From: Uliginosibacterium flavum
Lineage (GTDB): Bacteria; Pseudomonadota; Gammaproteobacteria; Burkholderiales; Rhodocyclaceae
Direction: 5' to 3'
DNA length: 64,000 nucleotides
Assembly (NCBI RefSeq): GCF_040566545.1
Contig: NZ_JBEWZI010000012.1
Location: forward strand, 1 to 64,000
Position 1 is the stretch's first letter, and every line of letters begins with the position of its first letter. The translations under genes and the position numbers were made by a program. Under the pieces are notes generated by a model. The model saw only the letters and a list, made by a program, of their open reading frames with translations, had not been told where the DNA came from and searched no databases. Below are positions 56,654 through 64,000 of this stretch, one piece after another.

Positions 56654-57675
56654 CAGATCAGCACCGGCTCCATCTCCAGACTCACCCCGAAACGGTCATT
56701 CACATCGCGCCGCACCGCCGCTGCCAGGCGCAGCACATCTTGCCCGCTGGCGCCGCCATGATTGACCATCACCAGCGCCTGATGTTCGTACATGCCGACC
56801 TGGCCCTGATTGCGGCCGCGCCAGCCGGCTTGATCAATCAGCCAGCCCGCCGCCAGTTTGACCTGACCATCAATCTGCTTGTAGCTCGGGAGTTCAGGAA
56901 AGGCCGCGAGCAGTTCGGCGTAGTGCTTGGCGCTGACCACGGGATTCTTGAAGAAACTGCCGGCATTGCCGACCTGTGCCGGATCGGGCAGCTTGCGGCT
57001 GCGTAGCGCGATGATGGCGTCGGACACATCCAGCGGTTTCGGATCAATGATGCTGCGCGTGGCCAGTTCGCGGGCGACGTCGACGTAGCGCGTCAGCGCG
57101 GACCAGCGTTTGGGCAGGCGGAAGGTCACCGAGGTAATCGCGAAACGCCCGGCGGCTTCGCGCTTGAAGATGCTGTCGCGATAGTCGAAACCGCAATCCT
57201 TGAAATCGAAGCTGACCAGCGAACCACTTTTCAGGTCCACGGTTTCCAGCACCATGAAACGCTCGCAGATTTCCAGTCCATAAGCGCCGATGTTCTGCAC
57301 CGGCGCAGCGCCCACCGTGCCGGGAATCAGCGACAGGTTCTCCAGCCCCGGCCAGCCCATTTCCAGCGTCCAGCGCACGAATTCGTGCCAGTTTTCGCCG
57401 GCGCCGGCGCGCACGAAGTGATAGTCGTCGTCGCTGCCAATCAGCTCGCGCCCCGGAATGCGGATGTGCAGCACGATGCCGTCAATGTCGCCGGAGAGCA
57501 GCACATTGCTGCCGCCGCCGAGGATCACGGTGCGCTGGCCGTTGAGTTCACCGGCACGCGCCATCTTGACGAGCTGGCTGGCGGAATGGATCTCGGCGTA
57601 GCGCGTCGCCGTGCCGGGCAGGCCGAAGCTGTTGAAGGGCTGAAGGGAAACGTCTGTCTGGAAAGGGAAGGCCAT
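56653..57675 (-). CDS. murB: UDP-N-acetylenolpyruvoylglucosamine reductase MurB
   Basis: MurB is the NADPH/FAD enzyme that makes UDP-MurNAc for peptidoglycan. The 340-residue type I protein has an FAD-binding part with NSFGLPGTATRYAEI, LGGGSNVLLSGDIDGIVLHI and LIPGTVGAAPVQNIGAYGLEI, and the catalytic region with GNAGSFFKNPVVS and IDGQVKLAAGWLIDQAG. The ATG at 57675 starts the conserved part; the longer frame upstream belongs to the complementary reading of the preceding small gene. Confidence 0.96.
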   Translation of the reverse strand: MAFPFQTDVSLQPFNSFGLPGTATRYAEIHSASQLVKMARAGELNGQRTVILGGGSNVLLSGDIDGIVLHIRIPGRELIGSDDDYHFVRAGAGENWHEFVRWTLEMGWPGLENLSLIPGTVGAAPVQNIGAYGLEICERFMVLETVDLKSGSLVSFDFKDCGFDYRDSIFKREAAGRFAITSVTFRLPKRWSALTRYVDVARELATRSIIDPKPLDVSDAIIALRSRKLPDPAQVGNAGSFFKNPVVSAKHYAELLAAFPELPSYKQIDGQVKLAAGWLIDQAGWRGRNQGQVGMYEHQALVMVNHGGASGQDVLRLAAAVRRDVNDRFGVSLEMEPVLI

Positions 57676-57690
57676 GTGTGTAGTCGGAAA

Positions 57691-57735
57691 CGGGTTTTGC
57701 TCAGCGCGCCGGCTTGGTGCGCTGGGCAAAACCCG
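57691..57735. terminator. Long hairpin at the end of the small basic-protein gene
   Basis: CGGGTTTTGCTCAGCGC pairs with GCGCTGGGCAAAACCCG (17 positions, one mismatch) around an 11-base loop. It overlaps the last codons of the gene at 57701-57874 and may attenuate transcription into murB. Confidence 0.6.
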
Positions 57736-57874
57736 CTTCGTCCTTGAGGCGGCGCAGTTGCCGTTTGGCCGCTTGGCGCAGGGCCTTGGAGGTTTTCTGA
57801 TGCATGCCTTCGCCATTGCGCTGACGCATCAGTTGCACCAGCGGGTTACGCGGGCGTGCTGCCTTGAGTTTCAT
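57701..57874 (-). CDS. Small basic protein, unknown function
   Basis: A 57-residue protein starts MKLKAARPRNPLVQLMRQRN and ends AGFAQRTKPAR, with about 17 Lys/Arg residues and few acids. Similar short basic proteins beginning MKLK-x-RPRNPLV occur in betaproteobacteria, which suggests an RNA- or ribosome-binding role, though this is from memory and unproven. AAAGGAGAAAG stands directly before the ATG, a strong ribosome-binding site. It is upstream of murB, 25 bases before its start. Confidence 0.72.
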   Translation of the reverse strand: MKLKAARPRNPLVQLMRQRNGEGMHQKTSKALRQAAKRQLRRLKDEAGFAQRTKPAR

Positions 57875-57886
57875 GGTCTTTCTCCT

Positions 57887-58105
57887 TTATTGCGCGACCG
57901 ATTCGATCGCCTTGCGCTGTGCTTCGGCCTGTTGATTGGCCGCATCGATCTGCTGTTTGACTTGCTCCATCTGCTGCTTGCCTTGCTCGATTTCCCTGGC
58001 CTTGGCTGCTGCGATGGCGGCTGTCGTGCTTGCCGTTTCGCTAAGGCCGCAGGCGGCCAACAGGATACAGGCAAGACCTGGAAAAAGGATTTTCAGTGTT
58101 TTCAT
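57887..58105 (-). CDS. Small coiled-coil lipoprotein
   Basis: The 72-residue product has a signal peptide with lipobox LLAACGL (Cys19). A mature part of about 53 residues, nearly all helix-forming, follows: AAKAREIEQGKQQMEQVKQQIDAANQQAEAQRKAIESV. It has heptad spacing typical of coiled coils, like Lpp-type or OsmB-type envelope proteins. It lies 12 bases upstream of the small basic-protein gene, so the three genes to murB may be one transcript. Confidence 0.75.
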   Translation of the reverse strand: MKTLKILFPGLACILLAACGLSETASTTAAIAAAKAREIEQGKQQMEQVKQQIDAANQQAEAQRKAIESVAQ

Positions 58106-58215
58106 GGACCTACTCCGTTTCAATCTAATTCGGCCAAAAGTCGGCAAGCGCGCGGCCGGTTGAGGACGTATCATTCCCGTCCTCTTTCGCCCACCTTTGC
58201 CAAAGCACCCAAATT

Positions 58216-59118
58216 ATGTGGTTTCGTAACGTTCAACTTTACCGCCTGCCCGAACAGTGGGATATGACCGCTGATCGGCTTTCCGAACAACTCGCCCGCC
58301 TGCTCTTCCAGCCTTGCGGCAGCCAGGACATGGCCACCCAGGGCTGGGCGCCGGTGATGCATGACAGCCTGGTGCACAGCATCGGCGGCCAGTGGATGAT
58401 CGCCTTGGGCGTCGAACAGCGTCTGCTGCCCTCCTCTGTAGTCAAGCAGGTCTGTGACGACCGTGCCGAGGAAATGGAGGCACAACAAGGCTTCAAGCCC
58501 GGCCGCAAGCAGCTGAAGGAACTCAAGGAAGCCGTCACGATGGAGCTGCTGCCGCGCGCCTTCACACGCCGCCGCAAGGTCTTCGCCTGGATTGATCCGC
58601 AGGCCGGCTATCTGGCCATCGATGCGTCCAGCCGCAATTCGGCCGAGCCGCTGGTCGAAGCCCTGCACAAGGCTTTGGACGAGCTGCCGCTGAAACTGGT
58701 GAATACCGAAAACAGCCCCGGCGCGGCGATGACCGGCTGGCTGGCGGGTGGCGAAGCGGATGGCGCCTTCACCATTGACCAAGATTGCGAACTGCGCGCC
58801 GTCACCGACGAAGCCAGTGCCGTGCGTTACGTACGCCACAGCCTCGAAGGCGACGAAATCCGCGAGCATATCGCGGCTGGCAAGCAAGTCTCCAAACTGG
58901 CGCTGACCTTCGACGATCGGGTGTCCTTCATCCTCACCGACAAGTTCGAAATCAAGCGTATCCAGCCGCTGGACACGCTAACCGACAGTGGCGGCGAAAG
59001 CGATGCCAAGAGCCGTGAAGAACAGTTCGACGCCGACTTCGCCCTGATGACCGGCGAGCTGCGCAAGCTGATCCCGGCCTTGCTCGACGCGCTGGGTGGG
59101 GAAGTCAAGACGATCTGA
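58216..59118 (+). CDS. rdgC: Recombination-associated protein RdgC
   Basis: RdgC is a ring-forming DNA-binding protein that limits RecA filament formation. The 300-residue length is typical. It starts MWFRNVQLYRLPEQWDM and has the family blocks ALGVEQRLLPSSVVKQ, RRRKVFAWIDPQAGYLAIDASSRNSAE and QVSKLALTFDDRVSFILTDKFEIKRI. It is divergent from the small lipoprotein gene and probably monocistronic. Confidence 0.97.
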   Translation: MWFRNVQLYRLPEQWDMTADRLSEQLARLLFQPCGSQDMATQGWAPVMHDSLVHSIGGQWMIALGVEQRLLPSSVVKQVCDDRAEEMEAQQGFKPGRKQLKELKEAVTMELLPRAFTRRRKVFAWIDPQAGYLAIDASSRNSAEPLVEALHKALDELPLKLVNTENSPGAAMTGWLAGGEADGAFTIDQDCELRAVTDEASAVRYVRHSLEGDEIREHIAAGKQVSKLALTFDDRVSFILTDKFEIKRIQPLDTLTDSGGESDAKSREEQFDADFALMTGELRKLIPALLDALGGEVKTI

Positions 59119-59119
59119 C

Positions 59120-59250
59120 CGCCTGCGGCGCAGGACTGGGCAATGAGTGCTGAGGGCTGAGTGGGCATGCTTGTAGAGCCGCGCGCAGCAAGCGTCTTCG
59201 GGCGGGTGTGCTGAAGACGCTTTACGGACGAGGCTCTCAGGACACACTGC
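59120..59250. repeat. Long composite palindromic repeat, copy B
   Basis: It shares order and wording with 45828-45960 (CTGCGGCGCAGGACTGGGC, AATGAGTGCTGAGGG, GTGGGCATGCTTGTAGAGCC, AAGCGTCTTCGGGC). The short GCTGAG-type units before it resemble the heptamers that follow at 59255. Confidence 0.75.
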
Positions 59251-59254
59251 CCGC

Positions 59255-59280
59255 GCACTCAGCACTCAGCACTCAGCACT
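59255..59280. repeat. Tandem GCACTCA heptamers
   Basis: Three full copies and a partial one, just before the start region of the deoxyribosyltransferase gene. It is the third heptamer family in the window, after GCAAGTC and GTTCCGA. Confidence 0.85.
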
Positions 59281-59294
59281 TCGCGAAGCGATAA

Positions 59295-59771
59295 ATGAAA
59301 GCCTATCTCGCCGGCCCTGATGTGTTTCGCCTCGACGCCCTTGAATGGGCGGCGCAGGCCCGCGCCTTGTGCCGGGCGCACGGGATCGAGGCGCTGATTC
59401 CGCTGGATGGCGAGGCAATGAACGCGGAAGGTATCTACTTCCAGAATATCGCCATGATCCGCGCGGCCGATGTGGTAATCGCCAATCTGAATGCCTTTCG
59501 CGGCGCCGAGCCGGACTCCGGCACCAGCTTCGAGATCGGCTTCGCCGTCGCGCTGGGCAAGCGCGTGATCGGCTACGTGGCCGAAGCTGGCCTGACCACC
59601 GAACGCGTGGCGCGCTGGCAGGGATCTGCGCTGGAATGTGTCGATGGCCGGCTAATCGACCGCGATGGCCTGATCGTCGAAGACTTCGGTCTGGCGCTGA
59701 ACCTGATGCTCGCCGTGCCTGCGCAGATCGTCGTGGGCGGGCTCGCGGAGGCGCTTTCCGCCTGCGACTGA
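59295..59771 (+). CDS. Nucleoside 2-deoxyribosyltransferase
   Basis: The enzyme swaps or hydrolyses the base of 2'-deoxynucleosides in salvage. The 158-residue protein has the family start MKAYLAGPDVFRLDA, the GIYFQNIAMIRAADVVIANLNAFRGAEPDSGTSFEIGFAVALGK block with the catalytic Glu in SFEIGFA, and a Rossmann-like layout. The heptamer array lies immediately upstream, displacing any clear ribosome-binding site; AAGCGATAA is the only purine-rich stretch before the ATG. Confidence 0.92.
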   Translation: MKAYLAGPDVFRLDALEWAAQARALCRAHGIEALIPLDGEAMNAEGIYFQNIAMIRAADVVIANLNAFRGAEPDSGTSFEIGFAVALGKRVIGYVAEAGLTTERVARWQGSALECVDGRLIDRDGLIVEDFGLALNLMLAVPAQIVVGGLAEALSACD

Positions 59772-59787
59772 GTGCTGAGTACGACAT

Positions 59788-59862
59788 CCCTGCAGAGCCG
59801 CACCTGTATTGACTCTGCAGGCAATGCCGCCTGACAGCCAGGCTGGGTGCGGCTCTTCAGCC
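59788..59862. repeat. Palindromic repeat, CTGCAGAGCCGC family
   Basis: CCCTGCAGAGCCGCACCTG is mirrored by CTGGGTGCGGCTCTTCAGCC, one of the clearest copies of the family. It lies between converging genes and could serve as a shared transcript end. Confidence 0.85.
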
Positions 59863-59872
59863 AGCTCGTTGA

Positions 59873-60322
59873 TTACTCAAGATGCGGCACGCTTGACGCG
59901 GCACTCAACACGGGCGCCGCGAGGCTGAACTCGTTCACACCGACTCGCGCAAAACGCTGGGCATGGCCGGCCGGCAAGGGCGTGCGGCTGATCATCCGCA
60001 GGCTGACGGCGTCATGACAATAGACGGCATCGTCGCCCAGCACCCATAGCTGGCGTCCGTTGGTATCCAGCTTCAATTCATGCACCTGATGACGGGCGGG
60101 TGCGCGCAGCGTGCCGATCTCGCCGATGGTGTTGCGCAGGTTGAGCACGCGCACGGCACCATCACCCGCATGGGCCACAAACAGCAACTGGCGACTGGCG
60201 TCGAAAGCCTGTGGCCTTGTGTCCGGCGTGGCCGGTGCATGCCGGGCGGCCAGCGTGACGAGTGCCAGCAGGGCGAGAGCGGCAGCAATCGGCAAACGGA
60301 TGGAACTGAGTCGGGTGAACAT
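59873..60322 (-). CDS. Small membrane-anchored or exported beta-propeller-like protein
   Basis: The 149-residue product has an N-terminal hydrophobic segment (about 10-28) and a region reading QAFDASRQLLFVAHAGDGAVRVLNLRNTIGEIGTLRAPARHQVHELKLDTNGRQLWVLG. That matches two blades of a YVTN/quinoprotein-type propeller. It is too short for a closed propeller, so it is either a small specialised form or a truncated gene. It is divergent from the MocR gene across a shared operator-like repeat. Confidence 0.6.
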   Translation of the reverse strand: MFTRLSSIRLPIAAALALLALVTLAARHAPATPDTRPQAFDASRQLLFVAHAGDGAVRVLNLRNTIGEIGTLRAPARHQVHELKLDTNGRQLWVLGDDAVYCHDAVSLRMISRTPLPAGHAQRFARVGVNEFSLAAPVLSAASSVPHLE

Positions 60323-60378
60323 GGGCGGCTCCTTTGTGTGCGGCGCAACAAGACAATACCTGACACTTTTGCTCTGAA

Positions 60379-60419
60379 ACCGATACACTTTCTCAGCCAA
60401 TCCATCGCACTGTATCGGT
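60379..60419. promoter_or_regulatory. Widely spaced inverted repeat, probable MocR operator
   Basis: ACCGATACA (60379-60387) and its exact reverse complement TGTATCGGT (60411-60419) are 32 bases apart centre to centre, about three helical turns. They lie in the divergent gap 38 bases before the MocR start, where a dimeric regulator could bind one face of the DNA. Confidence 0.65.
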
Positions 60420-60456
60420 CAAGGCACCAAGCCAGACCGGCTCCGGGAGAAGTCAC

Positions 60457-61872
60457 ATGTTGCAGATCAGCCTCGCACCGCAGAACGGCATTCCGCTGGT
60501 GGATCAGATCGTCACCGCGATTCGCGGCCAGGCCGAAGATCGCGTGCTGCGTCCCGGTGCGCGCCTGCCGGCAATCCGCCAGTTTGCCGAAGCCCATGGT
60601 GTGAGTCGTTTCACAGTGGTCGAAGCCTATGACCGTCTGGTGGCGCAGGGCTATCTGCAATCGCGGCGCGGCTCCGGTTTTTACGTCGCCAATCGCAGCC
60701 TGCCGGAAGTCGCGCCGCAAACGGCGGCGGCGCCGATGGAGCGAGGCGCCGTGGATGCGGCCTGGCTGATGCGTCAGGCGCTGGATGCCGGCGCTGAAGG
60801 CCTGCGCGCCAGTGCCGGCTGGCTGCCGCGCAGCTGGCTGGATGAAGACGGCGTGCGGCGCCAGCTGCGCGGCATGCTGCGCAATGCCAACACCAATCTC
60901 AGTGACTACGGCCGCCCGCAAGGCTATCTGCCGCTGCGCCAGCACCTGCCTTTCAAGCTTGGCGAACTGGGCATTGCCGCCCAGCCCGGCCAGATCGTGC
61001 TGACCCATGGCGCCACCCAGGCGCTGGACATGGCGATTCACCATTTCGTGCGGCGCGGCGACACCGTGCTGGTCGATGATCCGGGTTACTTCTCGCTATT
61101 CGGCTGTCTGCGCCTGCATGGCGCCCGCCTGATCGGCGTGCCGTGGACCCCAGAAGGCCCTGATGCGGTCGCACTGGAGAAACTGGCGGCCGAGCACAAG
61201 CCCAAGATTTACTTCACGCAATCCGTTCTGCACAACCCGACCGGCGCCTGCCTGTCGCCGGCCAATGCCTATCGCATCCTGCAGTGCGCCGAGCGGCACG
61301 ATTTCCATATCGTCGAAGACGATACCTACAGCGATTTTCATCCGGGCGTGACCACGCGGCTGGCGGCGCTGGACCATTTGCATCGCGTGATTTACATCAG
61401 CAGTTTCTCCAAGACCCTGTCGGGCAATCTGCGCGTGGGCTTCGTCGCGGCGCGACCGGACATCGCCGAGGCGCTGACCGATATCAAGGTGCTGATCAGC
61501 ATATCCACGCCGGAAGCGGCCGAAGACATGGTCTATCGCATGCTCACCGAGGGCCACTACCGCAAGTTTCTGGAGCGCATGCGCACGCGACTCGGCGAGG
61601 CCAGCGCGCGCGCGCTACGCATGCTGGAGCGCATCGGCCTGGAACCCTTCATCGCCCCGCAAGGCGGCGTGTTCATCTGGGCGCGAATTCCGGGCGTGGA
61701 CGATGCCGTCGAACTGGCCGCCAGCGCCGCACGCGAAGGCATCATCCTCGCCCCCGGCACGCTGTTTCGCCCCCAATCACAAGCCTCGCCCTGGCTGCGG
61801 CTGAACGTGGCGTATGCCGCCGATGTACGGCTGGAGCGATTCTTCAAGAACGCGCTCAAGCAGCATTCCTGA
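60457..61872 (+). CDS. MocR-type regulator (GntR winged helix fused to aminotransferase fold)
   Basis: The 471-residue PLP-binding transcription factor has a GntR winged helix (about 5-75, VDQIVTAIRGQAEDRVLRPGARLPAIRQFAEAHGVSRFTVVEAYDRL) and a linker. A class I aminotransferase domain follows, with GATQALDMAIHHFVRRGD, LHNPTGACLS and the PLP lysine in SSFSKTLSGNLRVGFVA. Relatives control vitamin B6, GABA or taurine genes. No target can be named; the divergent small gene and its own gene are the obvious candidates. Confidence 0.93.
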   Translation: MLQISLAPQNGIPLVDQIVTAIRGQAEDRVLRPGARLPAIRQFAEAHGVSRFTVVEAYDRLVAQGYLQSRRGSGFYVANRSLPEVAPQTAAAPMERGAVDAAWLMRQALDAGAEGLRASAGWLPRSWLDEDGVRRQLRGMLRNANTNLSDYGRPQGYLPLRQHLPFKLGELGIAAQPGQIVLTHGATQALDMAIHHFVRRGDTVLVDDPGYFSLFGCLRLHGARLIGVPWTPEGPDAVALEKLAAEHKPKIYFTQSVLHNPTGACLSPANAYRILQCAERHDFHIVEDDTYSDFHPGVTTRLAALDHLHRVIYISSFSKTLSGNLRVGFVAARPDIAEALTDIKVLISISTPEAAEDMVYRMLTEGHYRKFLERMRTRLGEASARALRMLERIGLEPFIAPQGGVFIWARIPGVDDAVELAASAAREGIILAPGTLFRPQSQASPWLRLNVAYAADVRLERFFKNALKQHS

Positions 61873-62044
61873 ATGGGTGTGGGTTAGTGCAGGAAAACGC
61901 AGGGTGGATTTGCAGAGGCACATTCACCTCCGGGAATCGGGCGAACAGCGGCGGAGGACCTTGACGCCTGGATGCGCTGCGCTTATTCGCCCGACAAAAG
62001 CACTGGTGCCGCGAGTTTTTGACTCGTGGCTTTGCTGACTTGAA
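61873..62044. other. Short convergent gap, no feature seen
   Basis: Transcription from the MocR gene and from the SEC-C gene converge here. No strong hairpin was found; GCGGCGGAGG...GCGCTGCGC is weak. Confidence 0.4.
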
Positions 62045-63004
62045 TCAGGCCCCGCAGCACTTCTTGAACTTCTTGCCGCTGCCACAGGGGCAGGGATCGT
62101 TGCGGCCGGTCTTGGGCTCTGCGCGATTCACCAGCTGGGCCATGCTGTCGGCGCCGTCTTCTTCGCTGAATACCGCCCAGTTATCGAGTTCGGCGGCGGC
62201 ATCGGTGATGTAGAGCAGGCCGTTGTCGCGCATTTCGCTGCTGACCTCGGTGAAGTCGCGCTGCAGCTCGCTGCGGATGGCGTCCAGATCACCGGCGAAG
62301 GATTCGTCCAGCAGATCGTCGGCACACCACTGGGTGATCAGGGCGTCGGCCTCGGTGCAGCAGACATCGCACAGATAACCCACGAGCATGCTGAGGAGTT
62401 CGGCCGAGCCATCCTGGCCGGCCAACAAGCGTGCGGCTTCCTGCTCACCGGCCAGCATCAGCAACCTGGCCATTTCGGCGCGATCTTCCTCGCCCTCCAT
62501 GGCGCGCACGGCCAGCGCTTCGAGCGCGCCGCTGCGTAGCCAGATGGAGACTTTGGCGTCCCCAGCCAGTTCGAGCAGGGCGGGGATCTGGCCTTCGGCG
62601 ACAGCGGCGAGGGCGCGGCCCATCACCGCGCTGGCGAAATCGCCCAGCAATTCTTCACATTCGGCTTCATCCAGCCGGCTCAAGGCGAGCATGGGCTGGA
62701 AGGCTTGCGGATCGTGGCGGATGGCCAGCAGGGTGATCAGGTGCAAGTGCAGCGTGGTGCCGGTTTCGCTGATCAGCGCATGGTCGGCGGCGAAGGCTTG
62801 CAGCTCTTCGAGCCACAGAGGGGCGAGCCGGTCCTGCGCGAGCAGCGAAAAGCCGATGGCTTCATAGGGAAAGCCGTCGCCGGGATTCTGCAACTTCTCG
62901 CGCAGCGACGCCCAAAGCTCGCGCGGCTCGACGGATTCGAGATGGGCGAGGAGTTGGGCGACTGCGTCGTCGGCGTCACCCGGATTTTCGATTTCAGGAT
63001 TCAT
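62045..63004 (-). CDS. DUF1186-like protein with C-terminal SEC-C zinc motif
   Basis: The 319-residue protein is mostly alpha-helical repeats (about 15-235) rich in Ala/Leu/Glu. It ends in GRNDPCPCGSGKKFKKCCG, the SEC-C zinc-binding motif also found at the C-terminus of SecA. SEC-C proteins often deliver partners to SecB or the ribosome, but this one is uncharacterised. Its ATG follows the thiC stop with only one base between, so the two are co-transcribed. Confidence 0.82.
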   Translation of the reverse strand: MNPEIENPGDADDAVAQLLAHLESVEPRELWASLREKLQNPGDGFPYEAIGFSLLAQDRLAPLWLEELQAFAADHALISETGTTLHLHLITLLAIRHDPQAFQPMLALSRLDEAECEELLGDFASAVMGRALAAVAEGQIPALLELAGDAKVSIWLRSGALEALAVRAMEGEEDRAEMARLLMLAGEQEAARLLAGQDGSAELLSMLVGYLCDVCCTEADALITQWCADDLLDESFAGDLDAIRSELQRDFTEVSSEMRDNGLLYITDAAAELDNWAVFSEEDGADSMAQLVNRAEPKTGRNDPCPCGSGKKFKKCCGA

Positions 63005-63005
63005 G

Positions 63006-64000
63006 TCAGACCTTGTGATAAACCTCGGCGCCTTTTTTGACGAACTCGACGGATTTGCTTTCCATGCCCTTCTTCAAGGCGTCGATTTCGCTGATGCCTT
63101 GCGCGGCGGCGAAGTCGCGCACGTCTTGCGAGATTTTCATCGAGCAGAAGTGCGGGCCGCACATCGAGCAGAAGTGGGCGACCTTGGCGCCTTCGGCGGG
63201 CAGGGTTTCGTCGTGATAGCTGCGCGCGGTATCCGGGTCGAGGCCCAGATTGAACTGGTCTTCCCAGCGGAACTCGAAGCGCGCCTTGCTCATCGCGTTG
63301 TCGCGAATCTGGCTGGCCGGGTGGCCCTTGGCCAGATCGGCGGCGTGAGCGGCGATCTTGTAGGAAATGATGCCGACCTTCACATCGTCCTTGTCCGGCA
63401 GGCCCAGGTGTTCCTTCGGCGTCACGTAACAGAGCATGGCACAGCCGTACCAGCCGATCTGCGCCGCGCCGATGGCGCTGGTGATGTGGTCGTAGCCGGG
63501 GGCGATGTCGGTGGTCAGCGGGCCCAGCGTGTAGAAGGGCGCTTCGTCACACCATTCGAGCTGCAGGTCCATGTTCTCCTTGATCAGCTGCTGCGGCACG
63601 TGACCGGGGCCTTCGATCATGACCTGCACGTCGTGCTTCCAGGCGATCTGGGTCAGCTCGCCGAGGGTCTTCAACTCACCCAACTGGGCTTCATCGTTCG
63701 CGTCCCAGATCGAGCCGGGGCGCAGGCCGTCGCCGAGCGAGAAGGCCACGTCATAGGCCTTCATGATTTCGCAGATCTCTTCGAAGTGCGTGTAGGTGAA
63801 GTTTTCCTGATGGTGCGCGAGGCACCATTTGGCCATGATCGAGCCACCACGCGAGACGATGCCCGTCATGCGGTTGGCGGTCATCGGCACGTATTTCAAT
63901 AGCACGCCGGCATGGATGGTGAAGTAGTCCACGCCCTGCTCGGCCTGCTCGATCAACGTGTCGCGGAAGATTTCCCAGGTCAGGTCTTCGGCCTTGCCAT
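63006..64000 (-). CDS. thiC: Phosphomethylpyrimidine synthase ThiC, C-terminal part
   Basis: ThiC is a radical-SAM enzyme that converts aminoimidazole ribotide to HMP phosphate for thiamine. The gene starts outside the window; about 331 of some 630 residues are visible. Seen are LTWEIFRDTLIEQAEQGVDYFTIHAG, SRGGSIMAKWCLAHH, EGPGHVP, and the C-terminal [4Fe-4S] motif CSMCGPHFCSMKI with its CxxCx4C spacing. A TPP riboswitch, if present, would lie beyond base 64000. Confidence 0.97.
   Translation of the reverse strand, partial: GKAEDLTWEIFRDTLIEQAEQGVDYFTIHAGVLLKYVPMTANRMTGIVSRGGSIMAKWCLAHHQENFTYTHFEEICEIMKAYDVAFSLGDGLRPGSIWDANDEAQLGELKTLGELTQIAWKHDVQVMIEGPGHVPQQLIKENMDLQLEWCDEAPFYTLGPLTTDIAPGYDHITSAIGAAQIGWYGCAMLCYVTPKEHLGLPDKDDVKVGIISYKIAAHAADLAKGHPASQIRDNAMSKARFEFRWEDQFNLGLDPDTARSYHDETLPAEGAKVAHFCSMCGPHFCSMKISQDVRDFAAAQGISEIDALKKGMESKSVEFVKKGAEVYHKV

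Overview
The window is about 62% GC, densely coded and reads as a chromosome segment of a betaproteobacterium. The evidence is PEP-CTERM proteins with an exosortase, an IbpA-type Hsp20, CreBC, RdgC, ThrH, FrmA/FghA and large numbers of short palindromic intergenic repeats. A Rhodocyclales-like aquatic organism is my best guess, but no rRNA is present to test it. No tRNA, rRNA, CRISPR array or intact insertion sequence was recognised.

Layout. 1-2.1 kb: two tiny membrane proteins and an ibpA gene with a sigma-32-like promoter and a ROSE-like RNA thermometer. 2.1-7.8 kb: a reactive-electrophile/oxidant detoxification operon (YqhD-type ADH, alkenal reductase, Ohr, DJ-1/PfpI, nitroreductase, monooxygenase, DUF1304) beside a NemR-like repressor, with near-identical palindromic operators before the repressor and before yqhD. 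7.9-14.2 kb: PQQ sugar dehydrogenase, orphan sensor kinase, PEP-CTERM serine protease, chemoreceptor. 14.6-15.6 kb: a type VI secretion amidase effector/immunity pair (Tae1/Tai1), with a 33-codon remnant of a second tae1 beyond the chemoreceptor gene. 15.5-25.0 kb: a glycosyltransferase-51 protein, an exosortase and a VIT/vWA PEP-CTERM protein, with CreC/CreB upstream on the same strand. The arrangement recalls the proteobacterial dedicated sortase system, with an exosortase in place of the sortase.

25.4-32 kb: a LacI-type regulon. Matching operators precede a solute-binding protein gene, a putative polysaccharide-degrading enzyme gene and the regulator itself. 32-34.7 kb: glutathione-dependent formaldehyde oxidation (frmA, fghA) and a LURP/scramblase-like gene. 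34.9-37.9 kb: a five-gene arsenic operon (arsR, arsI-like, arsC phosphatase type, acr3, arsC glutaredoxin type), with eleven perfect heptamer repeats just before the last gene. 38-46.9 kb: PEP-CTERM protein, TrhP/YegQ, hemerythrin-PAS-GGDEF protein, secreted proteins, an alpha-carbonic anhydrase fusion and a solute-binding protein.

47-51.7 kb is an accessory island: a decayed Phd/PIN toxin-antitoxin module, a Fic AMP-transferase flanked by 130-bp direct repeats, a DUF3883 protein, and a three-gene HNH-nuclease operon with stop/start overlaps. 51.9-64 kb is mostly housekeeping: thioesterase, purU, two tautomerase paralogues, thrH, murB, rdgC, a nucleoside deoxyribosyltransferase, a MocR regulator with a widely spaced operator, a SEC-C protein and the 3' half of thiC.

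Three small genes that short-ORF filters miss are annotated (886-1035, 43062-43223, 57701-57874). Intergenic space is unusually rich in repeats: several palindromic families plus three heptanucleotide tandem-repeat families.
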